Source: Pseudobdellovibrionaceae bacterium
GTDB lineage: Bacteria; Bdellovibrionota; Bdellovibrionia; Bdellovibrionales; Bdellovibrionaceae
DNA length: 64,000 nt
Direction of reading: 5' to 3'
Assembly: GCA_019637915.1 (NCBI GenBank)
Contig: JAHBUV010000001.1
Coordinates: forward strand, 496,001 to 560,000
Shown: positions 7,776-15,849 of the stretch, piece by piece
Layout: every line of letters starts with the position of its first letter
Position numbering within the stretch: position 1 is the first letter of the stretch
Notes under the pieces: generated by a model
The model's input: only the letters and a program-made list of their open reading frames with translations
The model's database searches: none
Told to the model about the DNA's origin: nothing
Translations under genes and position numbers: made by a program

Positions 7776-8153
7776 ATGTTAAACCTTAAAGAGATGGGGC
7801 GAGAAATAGATGAAATACTTTCCAGTACTGATTTATCAGATGAACAAAAAATCAAAGTCTCCGTTATTTTATTGAACCAAGAGACTAAAAATCCCAAAGA
7901 GATGGTTCCAGAAGAACTTTTCCGCCGTGCCTACTATAAAACCAAAAATACAGACAGGAATCTTATTAAAATTAGGGGATATATTTCTCTAACTTATTCC
8001 TTGTTCTATAATGAGTTCTCTAAATTTAGTGCGATAAGAATCTTCCGCCATATCAGCCGATTTACTGATGAGAGTAATTTAAATACATTTTCTGTAGCCG
8101 AAAGAAAACAAATGAGAGAGTATATAAAACGAAAGTTTTTTATCAATTTTTAA
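7776..8153 (+). CDS. Passenger protein of the transposon, unknown
   Basis: 125 residues, helical, with no signal or membrane segment. The start at 7776 follows GGGAGG; an in-frame ATG at 7764 overlaps that ribosome site and is less likely. Its 3' end overlaps the opposite-strand gene at 8150 by four bases. No family recognised. Being between the transposase and the other cargo genes, it may be an accessory transposition protein or simple cargo. Confidence 0.6.
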   Translation: MLNLKEMGREIDEILSSTDLSDEQKIKVSVILLNQETKNPKEMVPEELFRRAYYKTKNTDRNLIKIRGYISLTYSLFYNEFSKFSAIRIFRHISRFTDESNLNTFSVAERKQMREYIKRKFFINF

Positions 8154-8722
8154 AAAGAGTCTCTGTTGTTTCTGTGAATAATAGTGAATTGCTCTACATC
8201 AAACTTATAAGAACTCATCAACTGCTCATATTCTTTATCTAATGCTTGTAATGGAGTATCAACTGTAGATGAAAACAATTTTCCAAACGATAAATCAAAA
8301 CTATCATCAACCCGCTCAAACCCTTCTTCAATATCATTTTCACTAAATCCACGGCTAATTAGTTCATTTTTTAAGTCCTGCCGTTCTTCTTCAAATAACT
8401 TCATTTTATTTTCAATTGCTTCACGAAGTTCCTCATCTTCATAACTTTTGAGTGATTTAAACATCACTGTAAGAAAATCATGTTCAATTCCAAAAGGAGG
8501 ATCTGTCCATACAGTGGTCCTTTTGTTTTCCCAGATTGCTTGAATTTCAAGATAGGTTTTAAATCTAATTCCAGAAAGATTAGAAATTGCCACCTTAATA
8601 TCATTGGACCTCATACGAAAAGAGGCTTGGCTTTGGTCAAAAATTGGATAGACCTCAACTAAGTGTCCTCTCAATAGACCTAAAAACTGTCTTTTTCTTT
8701 CATCTACATTTGATGTTCCCAT
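8150..8722 (-). CDS. Passenger protein of the transposon, unknown
   Basis: 190 residues, charged and largely helical in its second half (about residues 95-140, rich in Glu and Lys). No signal peptide. The start codon lies in one arm of a perfect 8-base inverted repeat (8715-8722 and 8732-8739), so initiation may be blocked by a hairpin until released. No recognised family. It converges with the 7776 gene. Confidence 0.6.
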   Translation of the reverse strand: MGTSNVDERKRQFLGLLRGHLVEVYPIFDQSQASFRMRSNDIKVAISNLSGIRFKTYLEIQAIWENKRTTVWTDPPFGIEHDFLTVMFKSLKSYEDEELREAIENKMKLFEEERQDLKNELISRGFSENDIEEGFERVDDSFDLSFGKLFSSTVDTPLQALDKEYEQLMSSYKFDVEQFTIIHRNNRDSF

Positions 8723-8739
8723 AAGAATTAAATGGGAAC
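8715..8739 (-). promoter_or_regulatory. Hairpin covering the start codon of the 8150-8722 gene
   Basis: GTTCCCAT pairs with ATGGGAAC; the ATG start is in the second arm on the minus strand. It could be an RNA switch or an operator. Confidence 0.45.
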
Positions 8740-8754
8740 GAGATTGTTTTTTAC

Positions 8755-8780
8755 GAAAAAGCCCGCCAATGAGCGGGCTT
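8755..8780 (-). terminator. Terminator of the secreted passenger gene
   Basis: GCCCGC and GCGGGC stems with a six-base loop; on the minus strand a T run follows (A run at 8755-8760). Confidence 0.75.
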
Positions 8781-8806
8781 AGTCAGTCATTCAATCTTTA
8801 AAAAAA

Positions 8807-9199
8807 TTAAAGAGATTTTCTATTGGCGACAACAGATAAGGAAACTTCATCACCGTTCTTTTCACCGACTGTGATTTGTGCTGGCTCATTTTCTTTAGCC
8901 AATACTTGTGGCTTTGCCTTGATAGTCCGTTCTCCATTTTTACCAATTACACCGACAACAAAGTTCATCAAAATACCTTTGTGATTTTGAATAGAACCTT
9001 CAGTAGCAACTACTTCAATAAAACTTTCTTCTGTATCAGTTTTTTGAGTGATGGTAGCCGTCTCGCCAGCTTTAACAATTACTCTGGGTGATGAGATATG
9101 TTTTCCGTTCAAAGACAAATCCATTTTCAAGTCATAACCATTGGTGGAAGCAAAAGCCGAACTACCAATAAAAGCCAAAACGATGGCGACTAATTTCAT
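8807..9199 (-). CDS. Small secreted protein of the transposon
   Basis: 130 residues starting at 9199, where a GGAGAG ribosome site precedes ATG; an in-frame start 13 codons earlier lacks one. Residues 1-17 form a signal peptide with an AFA cleavage site, so the product is periplasmic or secreted. The rest is predicted all-beta with no cysteines (VIVKAGETATITQ and QVLAKENEPAQITVG are strand-like). The family was not recognised. A terminator follows directly. Confidence 0.65.
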   Translation of the reverse strand: MKLVAIVLAFIGSSAFASTNGYDLKMDLSLNGKHISSPRVIVKAGETATITQKTDTEESFIEVVATEGSIQNHKGILMNFVVGVIGKNGERTIKAKPQVLAKENEPAQITVGEKNGDEVSLSVVANRKSL

Positions 9200-9345
9200 A
9201 AAAACTCTCCGTGTGTTTTTGTTTATGAATAGGCTCAATGATTATTGGACTTTAGTCAATATGATGGTGAGTTAAGGGGCAATATATTGGTTTTTAAATC
9301 TATTCTATTAGTGATTATTAAACCCTTGAAATCTCTATAGAACTC

Positions 9346-9370
9346 AAGCCCCGTTTTTTACACCACTTAA
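9346..9370. repeat. Right terminal inverted repeat
   Basis: Exact reverse complement of 6448-6472. Confidence 0.8.
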
Positions 9371-9379
9371 TAATTTTTA
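9371..9379. repeat. Right 9-base target duplication
   Basis: TAATTTTTA, identical to 6439-6447. It is AT-only, which weakens it slightly as evidence. Confidence 0.65.
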
Positions 9380-9405
9380 TATCACCAATAAGACCATGTT
9401 TTTTC

Positions 9406-9414
9406 CCGGTATCT
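9406..9414 (+). promoter_or_regulatory. Element promoter motif
   Basis: CCGGTATCT, followed by AGGGAG and the ATG at 9437. The transposon ends 35 bases upstream, so upstream promoter sequence may have been displaced by the insertion. Confidence 0.55.
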
Positions 9415-9436
9415 ATCTGTAAGGGAGAAAACGTCT

Positions 9437-10189
9437 ATGGCTAAAAAACTTGGGTATAAAAAATCAAAGGCTTCAAAGCACGGATTTAAAAAATGTGGTC
9501 ATGAGGATTGTCATGGTAACAAGTGTAGAGGTGGATCTAATTCTAAATTTAAACATCCTGGTTTCTCATTTCTAAAGAACGCCGAAGCCGAAGGACAATT
9601 GCTCAAAGTCTATATTCACTCCAAACGTGAAGACAGTGGTCTTGATGTCACCGTAGAAGTCGCCACTAAAAAGGGTGAGATTAGAATTGTTTCTTTTGAA
9701 GGTATTCCCGAAATCCCGAAGAGCGCACAAAAGCGAATTGTTCCCGTTTACAATAGCCAAGAAAAAACTATTAATGGTCGTCATTCTATTTTGAAGGATA
9801 ACGATATGACTTTGGCCGGTGACGGTCAGGGGATTATCAAAGTTAAATTAGATAACCTCCACAAGATGAATAAAGATGCCTCGGACCATCATCCGCATCA
9901 ATTCTTCCGCAATAAAGCTATTGATGAAGTTAAAGGTGGAATTCGTAAACGCGACGATGCCGACAGTCGTCATTTACGCGACCAAATGGAAGAGTACATT
10001 AACAAGGGAGATAAACGCGGAGCCGATAGTATTTGGTTTCAGATAATTCCGCCTCTTTATAACCACAAACAAGATATTGGTAAAATTCTCTACGCCATCA
10101 AAGATGCTCCCGAATTGGATAAGGAACGGGACATTCAATATAGCCTGAAAGCTTATCTTGAAAAGTTTAAGCCGGAGGGAAATGTATAA
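9437..10189 (+). CDS. Cys-motif protein of unknown function
   Basis: 250 residues. The N-terminal 36 residues are basic and hold C-x4-C-x4-C (CGHEDCHGNKC), the same motif as the protein at 1554. The remainder has no recognised domain; residues 55-130 look like beta strands and the last 100 are helical. The next gene, an LRV-repeat protein, overlaps it by TAATG. Together the two genes match the two ends of the single 1554 protein, which suggests a shared function and possibly a shared complex. Confidence 0.6.
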   Translation: MAKKLGYKKSKASKHGFKKCGHEDCHGNKCRGGSNSKFKHPGFSFLKNAEAEGQLLKVYIHSKREDSGLDVTVEVATKKGEIRIVSFEGIPEIPKSAQKRIVPVYNSQEKTINGRHSILKDNDMTLAGDGQGIIKVKLDNLHKMNKDASDHHPHQFFRNKAIDEVKGGIRKRDDADSRHLRDQMEEYINKGDKRGADSIWFQIIPPLYNHKQDIGKILYAIKDAPELDKERDIQYSLKAYLEKFKPEGNV

Positions 10190-10530
10190 TGTGTGAGGAT
10201 TTAAAAACCAAAGCCAACGACCCAGATAGAATCATTCGTAGACAAGTGGCCGATGACCCCAATTGTCCGTTAGAGATTTTGGAGCAATTAGCTAATGACC
10301 CACATCCTAAGGTTCGGTGTTCGGTAGCTCTACATCCTAAAACCTCAGCGGCTCTTTTAATTAAACTAAGTGATGACTCCTACGACAGTGTTCGTAGGAA
10401 CGTAGCCGATAATGAGAACACCCCTGGTTTCGTCATTCAAAAATTATTATTGGATAAAGTTGAGACAGTTCGCCAATACGCGGAGAAGACTTATAAAGAA
10501 CGAATTATGGACATTTGCACAAGGGAGTGA
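10189..10530 (+). CDS. LRV/HEAT-type repeat protein
   Basis: 113 residues formed by about three and a half repeats of 24-26 residues: VADDPNCPLEILEQLANDP, VALHPKTSAALLIKLSDDS, VADNENTPGFVIQKLLLD. This is the leucine-rich-repeat-variant pattern, a right-handed helical scaffold for protein binding. The start overlaps the stop of the Cys-motif gene, so the two are made together. Confidence 0.75.
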   Translation: MCEDLKTKANDPDRIIRRQVADDPNCPLEILEQLANDPHPKVRCSVALHPKTSAALLIKLSDDSYDSVRRNVADNENTPGFVIQKLLLDKVETVRQYAEKTYKERIMDICTRE

Positions 10531-10534
10531 TATA

Positions 10535-11116
10535 ATGAAAGATATCATGAAAGTAATATTAGTATTTTTAACCATGTCTTTAGTAGCCCCGAATGTGGTC
10601 TCGGCTTATGAGTATAAGGCTGACTACAATCAGAAATTTAATGCTCCTAAAACAACCCAAGTCACTGTCCCAAATACGGCTCCAGTTCAGACTCAAGTTA
10701 TTGTGATTCAAACTCCCTCTACCAGTGCCACAAGCCAGTCCTTGCCAGCGGAATGTTCGTATGCGAACGCCGTTATAGTCCTTGAATTGAGTGATTGGAG
10801 TGTGACCCCGTCTTCTTCATATGTAAAAGAAGGTGATAAGGTTTGTTTGATTGTAGAAGCTAAAGGAACTGTTGGCTCTTCTTTCAGCTTACAAAATCAC
10901 GCAGTAGGTGGCTCAATTCAACCGGGGAAATCTCGCGTTTGGTCTTTCTATGCCCGTAAAAAGGGGACTTGGGATATCACCTGTAATGGAACCTGTAGGG
11001 ACTCTAAAGCTACTTTCAATGTTTTGCCTAAAGAGCAGTTCCAAAGAATGGAAGATAAACGAAATCTGGAAAACTCCATCAATACTCGTCCCCGTAATAT
11101 TAACGGCGGTCTTTAA
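10535..11116 (+). CDS. Secreted cupredoxin-like protein
   Basis: 193 residues starting at 10535; an earlier in-frame ATG overlaps the LRV gene in another frame and is rejected. Residues 1-23 form a signal peptide (VSA cleavage). After a Thr/Val/Pro linker, a beta domain of about 85 residues (WSVTPSSSYVKEGDKVCLIV to GTWDITCNGTCRDSKATFNV) resembles the cupredoxin fold. Classical copper ligands are not complete, so metal binding is doubtful and the cysteines may be disulfides. It may belong to the 9437-11116 operon. Confidence 0.55.
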   Translation: MKDIMKVILVFLTMSLVAPNVVSAYEYKADYNQKFNAPKTTQVTVPNTAPVQTQVIVIQTPSTSATSQSLPAECSYANAVIVLELSDWSVTPSSSYVKEGDKVCLIVEAKGTVGSSFSLQNHAVGGSIQPGKSRVWSFYARKKGTWDITCNGTCRDSKATFNVLPKEQFQRMEDKRNLENSINTRPRNINGGL

Positions 11117-11126
11117 TATTCTTAAG

Positions 11127-11142
11127 TAAGACCCTGTTTTTA
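11127..11142 (+). repeat. TAAGACCCTGTTTTT word, copy 2
   Basis: TAAGACCCTGTTTTTA in the intergenic gap. Confidence 0.75.
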
Positions 11143-11148
11143 ATAATT

Positions 11149-11176
11149 CTAAGATATATGAATAAAACCGGTATAT
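11149..11176 (+). promoter_or_regulatory. Bipartite element promoter, leaderless spacing
   Basis: CTAAG (11149-11153), 14 bases, CCGGTATAT (11168-11176); the ATG is 15 bases from the first C. This site has both hallmarks. Confidence 0.65.
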
Positions 11177-11182
11177 GTAAGT

Positions 11183-11749
11183 ATGAAGTGGATTTCGGTT
11201 TTATTTCTATTTTTATTGGGGATAGTGATTGGTCATCAATTACTACCACCTAAAGTAGTTACTGTGCGAATTAGAGAGCCTGTAAATGAATCTAAACCTG
11301 AAATCCCAGTTAAGGCTCCAGTCCCTCCGCAAATCGTCTATAAGACCGTTATAGAGCGTTGTGATTACAGACCATACGAAGAGACCATCTATCAATTACA
11401 AGAGCAATTAGCGACCACCAAGACTCAATACCGCGATGTAGTGGTTAGTGTGTATGAGCCAGTGGAGGTAAAAGCAAAACCTAAGGATGAATTAACCTTA
11501 TTGTTCAACTTCGGGAGAGGTATTAAATCCGTTGATATTAAATCCTCCGCTGATGGAAACACAGTCTATGGTGACCCTAAAAAAGGAGCTATTGGCGGAA
11601 TTGGGATCGTTTATAAATTTAAACCTTTTCAGGTGCCACTTCCATTGGTTGGGCCAGTGGAAGTTAAAGGTCTTAATGTCGGTGGCGGTATTATCGGAGC
11701 CGAAAGCCAATATCTCTCGGTCGGGAAGACTTGGGAACTACCTTGGTAA
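11183..11749 (+). CDS. Membrane-anchored coiled-coil protein
   Basis: 188 residues: one N-terminal membrane segment (about 4-18), a Pro/Val-rich spacer, a short coiled coil (YQLQEQLATTKTQYRD) and a Gly-rich beta-like C-terminal region of about 80 residues. The spacer could cross part of the periplasm. No family was recognised. It precedes the large surface lipoprotein and has its own promoter. Confidence 0.6.
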   Translation: MKWISVLFLFLLGIVIGHQLLPPKVVTVRIREPVNESKPEIPVKAPVPPQIVYKTVIERCDYRPYEETIYQLQEQLATTKTQYRDVVVSVYEPVEVKAKPKDELTLLFNFGRGIKSVDIKSSADGNTVYGDPKKGAIGGIGIVYKFKPFQVPLPLVGPVEVKGLNVGGGIIGAESQYLSVGKTWELPW

Positions 11750-11812
11750 TTAATAAAAACAGTAAAAAAGTATCCCATCACAATTGCTAATTTAAAACGA
11801 CTTATCATTTTC

Positions 11813-11821
11813 CCGGTATCT
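11813..11821 (+). promoter_or_regulatory. Element promoter motif
   Basis: CCGGTATCT, 22 bases before the ATG at 11843, with AGAGG as ribosome site. Confidence 0.6.
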
Positions 11822-11842
11822 ATTCATAAGAGGAAACCTTTT

Positions 11843-14800
11843 ATGAAACAGATTTTATCCTTACTCATCTTTACTATCTTTTTAAGCGGTTGTGACCTTT
11901 ACAACTTTGATAAGAGTCCTAAAGATAATCCAGGTGGTGGGGGAACGGGAACAGTCGGGGACGCGAAAGACTTATCACTCTTAAGTGGAGCTAACCAAGT
12001 TGGTCTTTTAAATATCGCTCTTGGTAGTGCTTATGAAGTAAAAGTTCTTGATTCTAAATCACGACCAATTGTTGGTGAAACCATCACTTTTACTGTGTTG
12101 GATCAAAACTCAGTTCAAGTTTTAACCCAAACAGCAACTACCGATAGCAATGGTATTGCTTCACTAAATATTACTCCTACCGTATTTGGTAGATTATCAG
12201 TAAAAATTGAACCATCAACTTCGTCTAATGTGGTTTCTCCTCTTTTGGTTCCCGTAAAAGTTATTGGTCCGGCGGATTCTATTTCAATCGTTTCTGGAAA
12301 CAATCAAACAATTGATGCTGGGTCAGCTCTTAATCCAGTTAAATTTTTAATTAAAGATGCGAACGGGGAGTTAGTCCCTAATGCGACGGCTACGATTAAT
12401 GGCTCCGCTGTTTCCGCAAATACTCACGGGGAAGTTAACTTCACTCTTTCAAATCCTAATACTTTAACTGGTTCTTATAACTTCAACGCGACTTTAGCTA
12501 ATAGTGCTTCGTTGGTGGTTTCATATTCAGTTATTCCGTCAAGCCCAGCATCATTAACTATTACTGGTGGTAACAACCAATCTCTTGTTGCGGGAACTTC
12601 CGCTGGAGTTATGAGTGCCTCTCTTAAAGATAGCTCTGGCAACACTATTCCTAACTATGTTTGCGGAACAGTAATCTCTGATTTTAACGGCGATTTAACT
12701 TTAACCCCCACTACGACTCCAACTTTAGTTGGTTCCTATTCAGAAGTTCTATCTTGCGGACCATTAAGCGCAACTTTCAATTACGCGGTAACGGTAGGAC
12801 CTTTAGCTTCTTTAGAAATCGTAAGTGGTGATAATCAAACTATCACCGCTGGAACGGCTTTAGCGACCATGTCTGTCGTGGCAAAAGATGCCTTTACCAA
12901 CGCACGGGGAAATGACTCCGTAGATTTCAGCGGAACCACTACTTCAACTAATGCGTCCGGCGTAGCTTCCTATAATGGTGGAGTTAAAAATACTTCTGGC
13001 TCTTTTACCGTCACGGCTAGTTCAGGTGGATTGTCTAAGACCTTCTCTTACACTGTTAATCCGTCAGCTCCCGCGACTTTGACAATCATCAGCGGTAACA
13101 ATCAGAATTTAATTTCTGGTGATACGGCTTCAAGTATGGTGGTAGAGCTTAAGGATGCCCAAAATAACTTAATTCCTAATGCGACAATTTCGTTTAGTGG
13201 AAATAGCGTAACTACCAATGGTTCGGGCCTCGCTACATATAATCCAGGAACTAAAACAGTAGCCGGTTCCTTTACTGTAACCGCAACCATCAATTCATTA
13301 TCTCAGACGTTCAGCTACACAGTAGTTGCGGGACCCTTGGCCTCTTTGGTCATTGATAGTGGAAACAACCAAGTATTGCCACGCTCGGTTAGTTCTAACT
13401 CACTGGTGTTGAAAGGTTACGATGCCGCATTAAACGCGAAGTCCGGCCCTACTGTAAGTTGGAGCGATGGTGTCTCTTGGAGCACAACTTCTGTTTTAAC
13501 ATCAGGGTCTACTTATGTGGTCTATCCGACACCATTATTGACGGGAAATAAAACTATTACGGCTTCAAGTGGATCTGTTTCAGTTTCCTTCACTTTAACT
13601 GTGAATAACTACGCGCCACTAACAGCTACGATTTCGTCTAGCGATGATTTAACTTACTCAGCGATTACTTCCAGAACTATCGTCAATGCCGACCGAACTT
13701 ATTTGGGCCCTGTTACGGTAGCTCCGGGCTCAGCTCCTCCTTCAAACAGAGGTTGGGCAAAATCTGGTTCAGGAACTCAAACTCCAGTAGATAGCACTCC
13801 AGGTTCAGAAACTAACTTGAGCCTAACTATTACCAACGTCTCCTCACCAAGTGACATTCTTAGTATCACATCTACGGCAACTTTCCCATCAGGCGTAACG
13901 GCTAATTCTTGTTCCTTGGTAAATCCAGCGGTGGACGGACTAACTTGTTCAGTGAATAGCACCATGAGTTTTACCAGAGACAAAATTCTTGGGGGAGCAT
14001 TTCAAATCAAAGTTCAAAGCTCTAACTTGGGTGGCCCGGAAGACTATCGTCTTTCAAATACTCTTCCTACCGCTAAGAAAGTTATTTTAGAACAATATGT
14101 ATTTACTAGTCCTATCGCCGTCGCTGGCGGAACAGGTAAAAACTTATATATGCTTGATGATGCGTATTACCCTTCGGTTTGGAATATTGATAATAAAACC
14201 ATCACTCGCTTAGCTAGTAACATCTCTTCAGGCTCTAACTATATGTCAAGATTATTCACGCATTTTTATAGCGGGAGATTTATCTTCTTAGGTACAGATC
14301 CGAGCGATTCAGCTCTTAGAGTCATATCATACGACCCTCAAACAGATTCGTTTGCAGTCGTAGTAACTGTCGGCGTAAACGATGGGGCTGTTCTTGGTAT
14401 GGGGTACATCGATACTAATGGTGTCCTAAACCTTTGTTCAACGAATAAAAGAAATATTCTGATTGCATCAGATTTCTCTGTCACTTACGGAACCTCAGCC
14501 GGTAGTACAGGTTGTTGGAACACAGTATTTTCGTCGGGTGGTTCTGATTACGGGGTCTTCACAGTTGTGGGTACTGGTATTTATCGTCGGACAGGCACCG
14601 CCATGACAAGATTAGGTCTGACCTTCTACTCTGGTTCACCAATCACATTCCCTCCAGTCACAACTACATCTAACGGTTACATCATCGACCCGGATAACGG
14701 AGTATTTTCAATGAACGCTACTACGATGAAGAAACTCTCTTCTACTGGTGCTGTTCAAGGGAAGGCTCTTACGAATAAGGTAGTAATTGCAACTAAAGAC

Positions 14801-15124
14801 AGTGCTGGTAAAAACAAAATCTTCGTCTACAACGAGGCTGATTCCTCTTACAAAAAACTCAGAGACTTCAATGGTTCTGGAGATGATTTCATTACGGGCA
14901 ATTTACCTCTCCTTGGGATTTATAACGGTAATGCCTATATGTGCGTAACGGTGGGCTCTACTCCAACCATCTTCCAATATGACGGGACTACTTTAAAACA
15001 GTTAGCTCAGGTGGGAAGTTGTACTCGGATAAGAGAAACTTCAGCGGTAGTTGATAATGCCCTCTGGTTTAACCTAAACAACTCTCTGACTCGTATTTGC
15101 GATACTTCCGCTGGATGTCAGTAA
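11843..15124 (+). CDS. Large surface lipoprotein with six Ig-like repeats and a propeller-like C terminus
   Basis: 1093 residues, the longest gene in the element. Lipobox LSGC (about residues 14-17) and a Gly-rich linker lead into six tandem domains of about 85-95 residues, each opening with a form of LxIxSGxNQ (SGANQ, SGNNQ, GGNNQ, SGDNQ) and resembling invasin-type Ig folds. From about residue 650 a domain of some 440 residues has repeated strand motifs such as YDPQTDSF, YNEADSSY and QYDGTTLK, suggesting a beta-propeller. The architecture fits a cell-surface adhesin or binding protein. A terminator follows. Confidence 0.7.
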   Translation: MKQILSLLIFTIFLSGCDLYNFDKSPKDNPGGGGTGTVGDAKDLSLLSGANQVGLLNIALGSAYEVKVLDSKSRPIVGETITFTVLDQNSVQVLTQTATTDSNGIASLNITPTVFGRLSVKIEPSTSSNVVSPLLVPVKVIGPADSISIVSGNNQTIDAGSALNPVKFLIKDANGELVPNATATINGSAVSANTHGEVNFTLSNPNTLTGSYNFNATLANSASLVVSYSVIPSSPASLTITGGNNQSLVAGTSAGVMSASLKDSSGNTIPNYVCGTVISDFNGDLTLTPTTTPTLVGSYSEVLSCGPLSATFNYAVTVGPLASLEIVSGDNQTITAGTALATMSVVAKDAFTNARGNDSVDFSGTTTSTNASGVASYNGGVKNTSGSFTVTASSGGLSKTFSYTVNPSAPATLTIISGNNQNLISGDTASSMVVELKDAQNNLIPNATISFSGNSVTTNGSGLATYNPGTKTVAGSFTVTATINSLSQTFSYTVVAGPLASLVIDSGNNQVLPRSVSSNSLVLKGYDAALNAKSGPTVSWSDGVSWSTTSVLTSGSTYVVYPTPLLTGNKTITASSGSVSVSFTLTVNNYAPLTATISSSDDLTYSAITSRTIVNADRTYLGPVTVAPGSAPPSNRGWAKSGSGTQTPVDSTPGSETNLSLTITNVSSPSDILSITSTATFPSGVTANSCSLVNPAVDGLTCSVNSTMSFTRDKILGGAFQIKVQSSNLGGPEDYRLSNTLPTAKKVILEQYVFTSPIAVAGGTGKNLYMLDDAYYPSVWNIDNKTITRLASNISSGSNYMSRLFTHFYSGRFIFLGTDPSDSALRVISYDPQTDSFAVVVTVGVNDGAVLGMGYIDTNGVLNLCSTNKRNILIASDFSVTYGTSAGSTGCWNTVFSSGGSDYGVFTVVGTGIYRRTGTAMTRLGLTFYSGSPITFPPVTTTSNGYIIDPDNGVFSMNATTMKKLSSTGAVQGKALTNKVVIATKDSAGKNKIFVYNEADSSYKKLRDFNGSGDDFITGNLPLLGIYNGNAYMCVTVGSTPTIFQYDGTTLKQLAQVGSCTRIRETSAVVDNALWFNLNNSLTRICDTSAGCQ

Positions 15125-15136
15125 CCTCCTAAAGAA

Positions 15137-15175
15137 ATCCCCGGTAAACTTAATTGTTTCCGGGGAGCTTTATTT
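15137..15175 (+). terminator. Terminator after the surface lipoprotein gene
   Basis: TCCCCGGTAAAC pairs with GTTTCCGGGGA (one bulge), followed by CTTTATTT. Confidence 0.7.
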
Positions 15176-15196
15176 CATCGTTTTTAAAATGGGGTC

Positions 15197-15511
15197 TTAT
15201 TTTCGCTTCTTAGATGTTTTACGTTTTTTTGGTTTTTTAACTGGAATTGGCTCAATCAGTTGATCCCAAGATAATCCTAACGCCCGTTTAATTCTGGTTA
15301 TCGTAGCCCAACTCGGATTAAGTCTGTTTTTCTTTTTGGATTTTAAATGAAACAAAAATCCAGAGGGTAAGCCAGTTTCTTTTTGAATGCGATAGAGAGA
15401 TTTCCCAGAGGCCTTAATTAAGGGTGCCAAGTCTGCAATTTGAAAATCCACCGGACCATTGCGGGAATACGTTCTCGTTTTTGTTTTTGTTTTATTAACT
15501 TTCTTCTTCAT
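15197..15511 (-). CDS. Cro/CI-type helix-turn-helix protein
   Basis: 104 residues with very basic ends. The middle (SLYRIQKETGLPSGFLFHLK, then SWATITRIKRALGLSWDQLI) is a HTH_3/XRE domain, so this is a DNA-binding regulator. Its C terminus is a Lys/Arg tail. It is downstream of the sigma-like gene on the same strand but has its own leader box, and so may be separately controlled. Confidence 0.7.
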   Translation of the reverse strand: MKKKVNKTKTKTRTYSRNGPVDFQIADLAPLIKASGKSLYRIQKETGLPSGFLFHLKSKKKNRLNPSWATITRIKRALGLSWDQLIEPIPVKKPKKRKTSKKRK

Positions 15512-15522
15512 ACATCACCTCT

Positions 15523-15541
15523 TGAGTATCTAAATGGAAAA
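15523..15541 (-). promoter_or_regulatory. TTTTCCATTTAGATACTCA box before the HTH gene
   Basis: These 19 bases recur exactly before the minus-strand gene starting at 33703 (33720-33738). Confidence 0.55.
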
Positions 15542-15561
15542 GAGGTAGTTTGTGTGTTTTA

Positions 15562-15849
15562 TTACTGAACCTTTTGTTGCTCATATCTACGAACCACTAA
15601 AAGAAGCTCTTTAAAGTTCTCTTGAGCCACTAAAAACAGAATATCCTTAGGGATAGTAGGGTGCTGTTTTTGGAGGGCCTCTTGTAGAATATCAATTTTA
15701 TCTTCATATGACCTTCCTAAGAACCGGAAAAGTCTATCGCACTTATCCTCATCAAAGATTGCGTTTGTGTAAACACCAAAAGCCCATTTGCTATAAGGGT
15801 AGTTGGCTAAAAACTTAAGATGGCGAACATTAAATACTTGAGCCTTCAT
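15562..15849 (-). CDS. Small protein coupled to the sigma-like gene
   Basis: 95 residues, helical, no signal. The start directly abuts the stop of the upstream sigma-like gene, so the two form one operon. An anti-sigma or partner function would fit that arrangement, but the sequence gives no family match and the idea is only positional. Confidence 0.55.
   Translation of the reverse strand: MKAQVFNVRHLKFLANYPYSKWAFGVYTNAIFDEDKCDRLFRFLGRSYEDKIDILQEALQKQHPTIPKDILFLVAQENFKELLLVVRRYEQQKVQ

Larger units (their letters stand above)
6448..9370. mobile_element. IS1-like transposon with three passenger genes
   Basis: A 2,923-base unit bounded by perfect 25-base inverted repeats and a 9-base direct duplication. 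It holds a transposase gene with an IS1-type N-terminal zinc ribbon and three further genes that are not transposition genes. It lies between the fliG gene and the Cys-motif gene at 9437. One passenger gene carries the element's promoter motif, so the unit probably evolved within this family of elements. Confidence 0.7.
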
